Assembly: GCA_012861695.1 (NCBI GenBank)
Contig: JAAOOA010000002.1
Location: 26,080,898 to 26,144,897, forward strand
DNA from: Trematomus loennbergii
Taxonomy: Eukaryota > Chordata > Actinopteri > Perciformes > Nototheniidae
Reading direction: 5' to 3'
Length of the DNA stretch: 64,000 nt
The first letter of the stretch is position 1. Every line of letters starts with the position of its first letter. The notes beneath the pieces were generated by a model, which saw nothing but the letters and a program-made list of their open reading frames with translations, made no database searches and was not told the origin of the DNA. Of this stretch, positions 23,068 through 35,906 are shown one piece after another. Both the position numbers and the translations under genes were made by a program.

Positions 23068-23271
23068 GAGAGCAGGAAGATAGGTTCCTAATGGAGAAAA
23101 CAGGTTGTTATTTGGATACAAGTATATTTTGCCCTCATTTCTTCTCCTAATGCATCTGATATGTCATAATGGCGCTCTTGAAAGGAAAGTTAGATGGATA
23201 AAAGTAGTAGTACAAGGCAAGGATGAGACACTTGACTATTACATTAATGTAGCAGATGGGGAAAAATGTCC
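23068..23271. repeat. 204-bp duplicated segment, copy B
   Basis: Near-identical to 6840-7043 in the same orientation, with one mismatch seen by eye. Unlike copy A it is enclosed by CA-type arrays on both sides, which points to repeat-mediated duplication or to an assembly join made inside CA repeats. Confidence 0.95.
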
Positions 23272-25759
<2,488 letters not shown>

Positions 25760-25797
<38 letters not shown>

Positions 25798-25823
25798 ACA
25801 CACACACACACACACACCACACA

Positions 25824-25854
<31 letters not shown>

Positions 25855-25890
25855 CACCACACACACACAACACACACACACACACACACA
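25760..25890. repeat. (CA)n microsatellite with many breaks
   Basis: CA array with at least five one-base breaks of ACCACA or ACAACAC type. Confidence 0.97.
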
Positions 25891-27045
25891 TATATCATCA
25901 GGACCACACCAATTCTGGGAAACCAGCCCGTTTGCCAAAACCAGAAGCTATATTATAACAGCATGTTTGTGTGAGTGTGTGTATTAAAAAGAGAGAGAAT
26001 AACATAGCATATACAGTATGTCTCTAAAATATGCCTTGTTTGTGTGAAATCAAAACAAAGTTTGTGAAGCTGTGTAGTGAAAGGCACATTCCTTAATGGA
26101 TGAAAAAAATATACTATATTAAAGGGACTTTTCACTAAAACAAAAATGTCCGTTTTGCCTGAGTGGCATATTGTGATTCCCATAGTCTTTTCAAGGTATC
26201 TGTCTTAAAGATGTGACAGTCATGAGAACTGTTGAAACTGCATTCTGTGGAATAACAGGCCTCGGAAGAGGTCTGCCCTCTTCACCTATATTTTTCAGAG
26301 TTCAAATGTTTTCCTCAGACAATACAGTATACAATAATATCGAAAAATTCATTTTTATGACGTTGTTAAATACAAATACAGTGCAGCTGTATATCAACCA
26401 CCATTTTGTTGCATTGATCAAGTTAAGGTTGGAAATACATAAACCATTTCGAAGATGCAGCGTAGATCAGTTGTCATACCACAACACGAACCATCATCAT
26501 TATAATTGAAGCCAGTCTCAACTCAAAGAAGCCTCAGACACCTGCCATGTAGAGTTAGTTTACCATGGGATTAGGCATTGACTATATTGATCTGCTTCTC
26601 CCAAGATCACCTTGTTAGACAAATGAAAACTACACTTTTCTGTCACGTAACATGTCTTTCAGAGTATTATTTATCAAGCAATATCGATATAAAATCGTAT
26701 TCGAAATATCAGAAATCATATTTTCTACAGTGCTGAGGTGTCCTTACACCAACGTATACTGTGTAGAGCCCTGTTCAAGGGAACTTCAGCAATTACAACA
26801 GGTCTATGAATGATGGAGATCACACCAGCGCCTTTTTTAATGGTAAACTTTCTTTCCGAAAGACAAACCTGCCGTCCCCATATGCACATACACACACTAG
26901 ACATTAAGGTTACACTGCAATACATCTATTAACTGTGGAGTCTCTTCAGGGAATACAAGACTAATGCAAGATCATTCAAGCAGGAATATGCTGCAACACA
27001 CACACGCGCACACATACGCACACAGAACATCTTCTTCCCATTGAA
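25891..27045. other. Intergenic, no gene seen
   Basis: AT-rich sequence without recognised features. Confidence 0.55.
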
Positions 27046-27250
27046 TAGGCAAGGCAAGGCAAGTTTATTTATATAGCACCTTTCAACACAAGGCAATTCA
27101 AAGTGCTTAAAGACATTAAGAAACATATTATAAAATGGCATTTAAAAACACTAATTTAAAAGCAAAGATATAAAATGCCATTTAAAAACACTTATTTAAA
27201 AGCAAAGATAATAAAACATGGATAAAAAAGGAACATGAATAAAAGTTACA
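27046..27250. mobile_element. Teleost SINE/LINE-tail-type repeat
   Basis: GGCAAGGCAAGTTTATTTAT followed by ATAGCACCTTTCAACACAAG and GCAATTCAAAGTGCTT is a word order I recognise from a very widespread teleost interspersed repeat. It is followed by an A-rich tail that contains a 40-bp tandem doublet. I cannot name the family with certainty, and the right boundary is approximate. Confidence 0.65.
27131..27210. repeat. 40-bp tandem duplication
   Basis: Two 40-bp units, each starting TAAAATGSCATTTAAAAACA and ending AAGCAAAGATA, differ at two positions (G/C and A/T). They form part of the tail of the preceding interspersed repeat. Confidence 0.95.
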
Positions 27251-27822
27251 GTGCAGTGTGAGATACACACATCTGAAATGTTTAGGTCTGCATTGCTAAC
27301 TTTTTTAGCAGAAGTAGTTTTCTATGACCTCACTTTCTTTCTACTTCCTTTTTTAATTTATCCTTGAGTTATTTCAAGTGTTTCATGCTAAAGGAACCCC
27401 CCTTTGGAAAATTCTAATCTGATCCCATGGTACCTTTTAGTTTTCGCCGAAACTATTCCTCTTTTTTAAATGCACATTAGTTAAGTTGATCTTGTCTTTC
27501 TAGGACAATCTTCTGCGAACCAGGGTCTTGAAACCAAAACGGATTCCTGTACCCCATGGTACCTTTTAGTTTTTACCCACATTACGAATAGTATACGGGA
27601 ATGGAAAAGCAGTATCTGTACATCCACAAAACTAATATGTTATATACAGTATGAAGAAGTATATTAAGGATAAAAACAGACATAGAGCAGAGAGAAGTAC
27701 TCCAAGTACTTTTAATATTTTGTTTGGTGCTTTAATATACTCTAGCATTATTACTTTTCAGTGTATTACAGTGTCAGTAGCAGATTTAATCTATATCTTA
27801 CCTAATGTTCCACTTGTTCTGC

Positions 27823-27828
<6 letters not shown>

Positions 27829-27866
<38 letters not shown>

Positions 27867-27930
27867 TGTGTGTGTGGTGTGTGTGTGTGTGTGTGTGTGT
27901 GGTGTGTTGTGTGTGTGTGTGTGTGTGGTG

Positions 27931-27964
<34 letters not shown>
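27829..27964. repeat. (TG)n microsatellite with many breaks
   Basis: TG array with at least five one-base breaks (GTGGTG, GTTGTG). Confidence 0.97.
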
Positions 27965-27965
<1 letters not shown>

Positions 27966-29029
27966 CATGACCGGCATTAATGGCATATGATACATCTGTG
28001 CCCACCAGCGATCTTTATGTGTACTTAGAAATTCACTCCTCGGGTGCATTGTGCCTTTGAAGCTCACCAGGGTGGTCTAATAGCTTTTAATTATAATTAA
28101 TTTCCCCTCTCTATTAATAACCTATATCATTCCCTAAGTGGTTCAGAGATTTAAAGGTGCTGTTTTACTCATTAGCCAATTGCTGGCTATGGGATGGCTT
28201 TTGCTGAGTCAGCAAGAACCTAAAGTTGGCAAGTTCAGCCAGTCAAAATAACTCTTAGTTAGATGTGATGAAACACGTGGACATGGTTGACAAGAAAGGA
28301 GAGTAAAGGTGAGGAGCTACAGTAGGTATGAGGCAATGAGTGACCAAAACAGAAGATGATATGGGCGATGAACACATATTGCTGCAAATATTGCATGTAA
28401 ACCCTTGACATGTTATAATTGATAAAATACTCCCAAATGTTACCACTGTCGGAAATGCCTTTGGCTTACACAATCCTTCCTATTTAATGATTCCCGGCAA
28501 TTCATTTCACATTATCAGAATCCTCAACAAGTGCTATCATGTCCTCTGTGTTGTGTTAAAGGAGTTGGTTTATAAAGTGGGTGATTTGAAGAAGAAAAAA
28601 AAGATCAGTGTCGGAACAGACGATGGACGATTGCATTCACTGTATTCATTTAGATTAAATTAATCTAAAATAGTCAACATTGCACCTTGCAGTGTATATG
28701 AATATAGGACTAATAAGTGGAATGCAATGGCCTCCCTTCTGTCATTAGTGAAGTCATGCCAGCTGTTTCCTCAGCTCTCTGTGTAATGACTACCAGGGAA
28801 AAGCTCACTCCAGAGACTTCCGCTCTCCAGAGTTGAGCTGTAGTGAACCTCCCTGTGCTGTCCTCTGAGGGTTTCCTTTAAAAAGGTTCCCTCTGTGATG
28901 CATTTCCTTAATCAACTCTAAAGGAAAACATATAGCCTACTAAAGTTCTTATTTAAAAAAATATATTTAAATTGATACTATGAGTGTAATGATTTCAATA
29001 GAATCGTTTTTTTCTCCATGATTCCAGTG
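27965..29029. other. Upstream flank of pdgfd, no gene seen
   Basis: AT-rich, unique-looking DNA directly upstream of the pdgfd promoter. An AT-rich TATTTAAA/ATATATTTAAA patch lies near 28950-28972. Enhancers may be present but cannot be identified from the sequence alone. Confidence 0.5.
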
Positions 29030-29601
29030 CTTTTGTCTGCCCCCCTAAACTCCTGCAGCAGCATCTCACTCAGTTACACCCCTCCCCCCATTGCACACAG
29101 ACACAACGTGAGCGCGCACCACTGAGTTGGCAAAGTTTGACGCGCCGACTTTCACTGCACAGACGCGTCTGATAGAAACCAGAAAACTATTCGGGATATT
29201 TTCAGTGACTCAACAAAATGTATGTACGATAAGAAGTTCGGCGCCTGTAAGCTCATGTCTGGCCGTGAACGGAGCTATATCACCCCCCACCTGCACTTAA
29301 TTGTTTCGGAGTTCTGCTCTCGGTTCCTGTGGGCGCGTAACTTTTTTAGACCAGGATAAAAACTGGGATTTATTTTGGGCACTTTGGCATGCGACTGGAC
29401 ATCGTGTGCGCCAGGCAGAGAAGTCAACAAGTGGCTCTCATTTACGGTTAGAGGAGAGAGAGTATGAGAGCTTGAAGTTGCTGAATGGAAAGTTAGTGGC
29501 TACTTTCTTCTTCGCAGGGTATTTAGAGTAACATTTAGTTTGAACCACTGGAAGTTGAGGAGGACATTTGTTCTTAAGGCGTTTACGAGTTTGTTATCAC
29601 A
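29030..29601 (+). promoter_or_regulatory. pdgfd: Probable pdgfd promoter and 5' leader
   Basis: CpG frequency rises sharply from about 29105 (GAGCGCGCACC, GACGCGCCGAC, ACGCGTC) up to exon 1. A C-rich GC-box-like tract (ACCCCTCCCCCC) lies at about 29080-29092. No canonical TATA box stands at an obvious distance, so the start site is not defined. If transcription starts near 29100-29200, the leader would be about 400-500 nt and would hold several short upstream ORFs (listed separately). This is an inference from composition and position only. Confidence 0.5.
29218..29496 (+). promoter_or_regulatory. Cluster of upstream ORFs in the putative pdgfd leader
   Basis: Five ATG-initiated short frames precede the main start. 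They lie at 29218-29232 (4 codons), 29255-29359 (34 codons, beginning MSGRERSYITPHL), 29389-29451 (20 codons), 29464-29475 (3 codons) and 29485-29496 (3 codons). All stop before the pdgfd ATG. If they lie in the mature leader they would lower or regulate initiation at the main ATG. Whether each is transcribed depends on the unmapped start site. Confidence 0.45.
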
Positions 29602-29719
29602 ATGAACGGACCAGTGGTTTTCCAGATGTGGACGGTTTTACTGTTGTGGACTATCACCGGGGTCTGCAGGGCTCAGGTCGCCACCGCCAAAGTGCTGAGA
29701 GGAAACATCAGGAGAGACG
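29602..29719 (+). CDS. pdgfd: pdgfd coding exon 1: signal peptide and N-terminus
   Basis: The ATG at 29602 has A at -3 and opens a 39-codon exon plus one base (phase 1), ending ATCAGGAGAGACG before the donor GTGAGT. The protein starts MNGPVVFQMWTVLLLWTITG: a short polar N-terminus, a hydrophobic core of about 15 residues and a likely cleavage after VCRA (residue 24). It is therefore secreted. The following KVLRGNIRRD aligns with the KALRNANLRRD stretch that precedes the CUB domain in human PDGF-D. Exon length, splice phase and position of the signal peptide all agree with PDGFD exon 1. The frame runs on into the intron without meaning. Confidence rests on the match of the last ten residues together with the exons further along. 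Confidence 0.85.
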
Positions 29720-30607
29720 GTGAGTTCATTTTTAATTTGTTCTATATATTGTTGCTTGTGTGGTTAGTGTGTCTTTACTGCTACGAGTCTCTACAACATG
29801 CATCAATGATATACTGTAGTAGTGAGCGTTTGTAGGATAATTATATAAGAGGTTTTGTTTCTACAGTATGTCAGTGTGTAAGTTATTGTATAGGCTACTT
29901 GAAGCCCTATAGTTTATAAAGCTTAGATGAGTTTTATGTATTCATTGGATCTATGTGTAGCCCTTTTATTTTCTTCCTAGCTTTAATACTGATTTGAAAA
30001 GATAAATGATATTTTAAGATATTTTATTGACAAATAGGAAATAATCTTCTCACAATTACGTATTGTCTTAGGGTGGTCAATAGCATTACTTAAAATATTC
30101 AGGATCAATTGTTTGTACAAGAGTATCAGCTAACTAGCATGTTTTGCTGTAGTAAATGATGCAAGACAGAGTGGAAATGCTGGTGAAAGAAGGAGACAAT
30201 GTAAACGATGTAAAGTGGATACAAAAGAAAAGGAAAAGCAAAGTCTTTTAGATGACAAGCTGCTTCACATTTTCAGACTTCAAAACTAAAAAGGTAGCAT
30301 TCATATCTCAGACAACTGTACTAAGAGTGAGACTCCTGTCATCGATGCAGTTTGAGTTTCTTGCATCAAGCTTTAGACTCCCTTAGCCTCTTGCCTATCT
30401 GACTTCCTGCAGGTGCGCCATGCTTACTTTTTACTTGGCCCTGAGGCTAAAGTTGCAGTGTTAACAGTACCTTTGAACACACCCACACACGTCACACACA
30501 CACACACAGCTGTAGGGTTGCTTTTGGCAGGGAAACATGAAAATACCACTGTATTAGGTTCTAACCTGGATGACTGCCCCTGAGGCCGGTCTCACCTCTC
30601 ACTCCTT

Positions 30608-30763
<156 letters not shown>

Positions 30764-33182
30764 ATGCGTTCATAACAAAATAATAAAATGGAGGTCATGA
30801 CTTCCAGTCTTACTGTTAAAGTAGTAGCTCCGGATGAAATTCCTCAGAATTTTCTGATGTTCAAATAATGTTTTGCTACTGCAGTTACCTTTGATCAATA
30901 ATGTTATGAACCAAGTCAGCTATACCATGCATGCAATTAGCATAGAGTCTGACATGCTATGATATGTCATAATCTACAGATGTTGATTGCAACCTGCCAA
31001 ATAACAGTTGTGGGTATTTTCTAGTCAGAACAGTATCTAAAGTTAGAGTACAAATCACACAATTGAAGCCGAAAGTGACAGCTGTGCTGCAGCACTTAAT
31101 GTACTGTAAGACGGGATACAAAAGCAACAAGTGATGACAAATAAACATCTAGTTACAAAATAAAAGTTGATACTGTTAGGAGACGACAGCTGCACTAACT
31201 ATTTGGTGAAGGTTCAAAACACCAACAGGACAAAAAGTCTCCTATCTAAAAAAGTCTCCAAATTATTATCAGTTTTTTTTAACTTTCACAATAAAATCAC
31301 CAGATTCAAATTATACACTGCTTCTCATTGTGTTTCAAACCCACACAAGGCCTTAAAGAAATACTTTTTTGTTATAAACACATAGTAACGTTTTATTAGT
31401 TTGGTTACTTTTGAACTTAAAGAGAGAAACTCACTGCAGCACATATAACTGAGCTGTTTACACTTGCCATCTGTCAAACTAATCCAAACTGAGGGAACTC
31501 CCTGTGATGATGTTGCCAGGAAATGATTGGTTTAGTGCACTCACTCAAGGAAAAGATGGCCATTAACATAAGAGAAGAATTGTTCCTCACAAGCAGTCAG
31601 TGAAACTCATAGTTTTAAAGATGAGATGGTATTGTCTTCAACACTGCACTCTGCTTATTGTTCTCACAGAGTTTTCAAACCACCTTTATGTCCTGTTTCT
31701 AATATCACATCAGATTGCTTTTATCTGTGATCTCCTATGATCTTTAGTTGCACAAAGGCTATGAGTGGCTGTGATAGTTGCTATTGAGACAGACTGGTTG
31801 CTGCACAGCCTTTAAAAATCGTTTTAATCCCCTGCAGTCTTACAAAAAATATACTGTGCTCAGAAGTTATCTTTACGTGTGTGTGTGTTTTTTTGCATTA
31901 CCAGGCGGCTTATGCGGAATATGAGAGCTTAGTTCCCTTGTTTGATTGACTGCTGCTGATTAGCTTGGATTTCTGTGTGCAGGGGTGAACCTCAAGCTGA
32001 TAGGGGCTCCGCAGCTTTCACTCAGCCATTTATCATTGTGGATGTGTGTGGGTACAGTGTAACTGTATGTGTGTGTATGCATGTGCAAGAGTGCTTTGAC
32101 AGAATGTTCCCCCAAGGTTTCTTCTGCTGTGTTTGTTCAAAGATGTACTTACTTTGTTCTTATAGCATTCAATCGTTTTTTTGGGGGGGGGACAGTGTGT
32201 TCTTGTAGCAAAGGAAATACACATTTATGCATATTTACACAAACAACAAAGTAAACAATACCTGGCCAACAATACCTTTAGTTAAAAGTTTCAGGATTTT
32301 CCATTGGATTGATTTATTTTTACGACCAAGTACAGGGATGCTTGCATTATAAGTTACAATCAAGAACAGAAACTGTCAGCAGTCCTTCCTAATTAGCTTC
32401 AATATACTATTTAGATTATGTATTATCTACATATATGGACACATGCCTTTCAAAGTTTAATTCCCTGGTACACTTAGGCTACACAGTGTTTCAAAATTCC
32501 AAGACCAAGATCCAGAGAAAGGTGTTGCACAACATTCTTTGTCTAAATGTGTGAAATACTTTTGAGATTTGAGTGCACTGTTATCTTTGTTTTTGTTTTG
32601 ACCCTGTTGACTTTAAGATGAACTAAAGTTAAGCAGAAGTAGTACTCCCACAGTATATATTCTACACACTCACATGCATTCGTGCAGTCTCAGCTCACAG
32701 AATAACGAAGTTCAGGTACACAAACATCATATATTTTAGAAAGGCTCCTGGCCTCTTTCTGATTCCTCTTCTTCTTTCTTCCAGTACTCTTATCTGTTGC
32801 CTTCCTCTCTCATTGCTGTCTTATCAGTCTTTGCCTCGCTACGTATCACTCCATCGCTCCAGATCCTCCTCTTTCAATCTCCCCCTTTCTCATTTCTTTC
32901 TTTATCTCCCCATCTCCCCCCATCTGTTTCAGCTGTTTTTAATCAAAAGCTTTTTCACCCTGTCGGCTCTACGAACAAATATAATGCGGCAAACAGTTTC
33001 ACAGACAGACACGCACGCTCGTCAACACATCTACCTGCACAAGGACAATACTTTTAGTCACCCTTTCTGAACCAACAGAAATGTTACCATCTATCATGGA
33101 TACACTTAAAAGATTGACATTCACACTACTGTAGATAAAAGTGACAAAGAGAACTAAAGGAACAAGTATGTAAGTAATACAC

Positions 33183-33207
33183 ACATATATATATATATAT
33201 ATATATA
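33183..33207. repeat. (AT)n microsatellite
   Basis: Twelve AT units in a row, easily melted DNA. Confidence 0.95.
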
Positions 33208-35064
33208 GCAGACAAGTAATATATGATTGGCTGTGTTAACAAAAGCATGTATGTTCTCATACTGAGCTAAGCTAGGCGTTGGTGCTATCAGGCAGTGTGA
33301 TGTCATGGTCCTTGACTGTGTCTGAAAACTCAAGGTGGCCCTGCCTCTAAAAACATACACCCTCACACATACATACATACATATAGTACATACACAAGGT
33401 CCATTTATTAACAGAGCTTTTGATCATATCAATAAATAAACGTATTATATCACACCACCTCTTACATTTAAACTGAGACTTAATGGCAGACATTAAAGTA
33501 TTGTTTCTCTGTGTTTTGAATTACATACTGTATATTTGCTCTTGGGATGTGTAGAGGGCCATCACCCTGGTCACTCCATCCAGCGACCTATGATTAATTG
33601 GAATCAATGAGTCACTCTCAGGCCACCCGACATGGAAGTACTCTCCACCCGCCCACCCAGGCCGACAGACACAATTACAGGATCTCCCTTCCAAGGGAAT
33701 CCCCAAATAAACAATGTCATCTCACACGCACACACACACTTTCCAAGCAAGGAACGGCATGAGCCAAACTTACCCCGCCCCGAAACATTTGGCAGACAAT
33801 GTTTTCTCCTGCAAAGAGGGAAATGGGGTGGTGACCACTTGGACAGGAAAGCAAAAAGTGAGATGATGCCTTGGAAATTAAATGGAGTTAGGGGAAGCTC
33901 AGTTGTGCTCAGGTTTAAGGAGGAGAGGGCAGCAGGACAGAAGTGAAAGATTAGAAGGGATCTTAGAAGAGTTAGAGGGCACAGAAGAAGAGGACAGGGA
34001 AAGGTGTTTTGAGAGAGATATGCAAAGTTGAAAGCCCTGTCCCTTCACTTTTCTGCCCTGTCAGCTCAGAATGAGAGATAGTAAGACCAACGGCAAGCCA
34101 AATGGACAGAGTATAAAAGAGGAAATGGAAGAAAGCATCACTGATAGAGGAGTGGAGGGAGAAAGATAAGGTATTTCTGGAGAGGGAGAGCGGACAGAGT
34201 CTAGTGCCGAACATCAGCAGATTATCTGATCTCCGTATCTGATCAAAGCTTAAAGCATAAAGAAAAAACAGGAAAAAAGAGGGCATGACCACAGCTCTAT
34301 CAGCAAGCATTACTGCGCCACTGATGTATGCCCCAGACAGGGGAGGGTCAGGCTACATGTGTGCACACCCAGAGAAGTGGAAACATAATTAAGCTTCTTC
34401 ACCTCATGCCCCAAATGTGATTGTACAATAGAACAATGAATTCCTCAAGATTATCCAAATACACAGCAGATCCTTATTCAGGAAAACTTTGAATCTTTAA
34501 TGCTGAAGAAGTTAATTAATCTAAAGCCGTCATCAAGTGTTTTCTCCTAGAATAATTATTATAATAAGGAGTTATCGATAGAATGAGGCAAAGGCCTGAC
34601 AAGGGGACTGTGAAAAATGATATTGTTCCCAAAAGCTTTGTGCTTTCATTAGCTGCATGTAAATAATTTAAAAGCAAACTACCTCAACATGACCACAACA
34701 TCTTACAACATTTGATTTAGTAGTAGCTAAATCCACTGCTTGAATTACGGGGAAGCAAGGGCTGCTTAGCTCCCATAAGAGCTCCCCCCAATAAACAAAA
34801 GATCAAGCTTGGGCAGACTGGCAGTCGTATTTTGCTGCCTTATTACAGAGCCATGGTTCCATATTTTCTACAGTGTTTATGCTAACTGCTGTAAGCTGTA
34901 GCATCTTACAAACTGATGTGACAGTAGATCTTCTCATTCAACTATCAGAACAAATCCAAGAATTGTAAGTATTTGCTTTAAGTTGAACATTTGAACATAA
35001 CTTTGTGGGTTTGTCTACTTTGACATTTTGAGTATGTACTTACATTACAAAGTTTTCTGTAACT

Positions 35065-35195
35065 TACACTGAAAAAACATTGATTTGAATTCATTATTAT
35101 TTAAGTTTTAGCATTCAACTAACCTCATACAATGATGTGACAAGTGTAGACATAAAACATTTAATTAAAGTCAATGCTTCAGCTTTTTCAGTGTA
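35065..35195. mobile_element. Small MITE candidate with 12-bp inverted ends
   Basis: TACACTGAAAAA at 35065-35076 and its exact reverse complement TTTTTCAGTGTA at 35184-35195 enclose an AT-rich 131-bp stretch. ACACTGAAAAA ends are common in short fish DNA transposons. No target-site duplication was identified. Confidence 0.45.
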
Positions 35196-35560
35196 TTTTC
35201 AGTAAAGATAATTATTTACCTCCAATGTACCATTTTCTTTGGCTATACCAACTCAATGTGTAAGGCAACACATTTATTTTTAACTTGAGCTGAGTTGGGG
35301 ACACAGTAGAGGAGAATTATAGAGCTTGCTTGAAAGAAAGAGAAAGGGAGACAGATGTTTAGCCATTGGACAGTGGGCAGTTTTGTAGCTCTGCCATCTG
35401 ACTTGCACAGTAGATTCATGGTAGATAACGCCAGCAGAGACAGAAAGAAAGTAAGAGCTGCATGGATAAATAGATAGGATAGGAGAGAGATGCAGGGAAA
35501 ATTAGGAAGAAAGTGGATAAAAGAGATGAGAAGACGAAACAAGAACATGGATAGAAGAAG

Positions 35561-35906
35561 AAACACTTTATTAATCCCTTACAGGGACATTTCTTTCCCC
35601 ACTCTGTTGTGTTTACACACATTACACACACAGGGGGATATACATGCACAAACACAGAGGATATACATGCACACACACAACCACATGCAGATAGGAGAGG
35701 TGGCAGAGCAGAGAGGCTGCCAGGTACCCGGCGCCAAGGGAGCAGTTCGAGGTTAGGTGCCTTGCTCAAAGGCCCCTCGGCAGTGGCCTTGGAGGTGAAC
35801 TGGCACCTCCAGCTGCCAGCTTACTCCATCTTTTCTTTGGTCCGATCGGGACGTGAACCTTCGGTTCCAAGACCAAGTCCCTACAGACTGAGCCACTGCC
35901 GCCCCC
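35561..35906 (-). mobile_element. tRNA-derived SINE (minus strand) in intron 1
   Basis: Read on the minus strand, the element begins GGGGGCGGCAGTGGCTCAGT. It has an A-box-like TGGCTCAGTCTGTAGGG and, about 30 bp on, a B-box-like GGTTCACGTCCC, the internal polymerase III promoter of a tRNA-type head. A core with GAGGGGCCTTTGAGCAAGGC follows, then a CA-rich variable part. It ends in AGGGATTAATAAAGTGTTT, a LINE-like 3' tail of the kind used for retrotransposition. A possible short target duplication (ATAGAA) flanks it. It is close to full length and opposite in orientation to pdgfd. The named family is not certain. Confidence 0.8.

Noticed and set aside
29301..29531. 76-codon frame overlapping the pdgfd leader
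   Set aside because: It begins at TTG, not ATG, and has no similarity to PDGF-D; it is a chance frame in the CpG-rich leader.
33972..34310. 112-codon minus-strand frame
   Set aside because: Leu/Ser/Phe-rich translation of GA-rich DNA in intron 1, with no domain or conserved motif.
35826..35906. Possible tRNA gene on the minus strand
   Set aside because: A-box and B-box-like elements are present, but the cloverleaf is degenerate and the sequence continues into a SINE core and tail.
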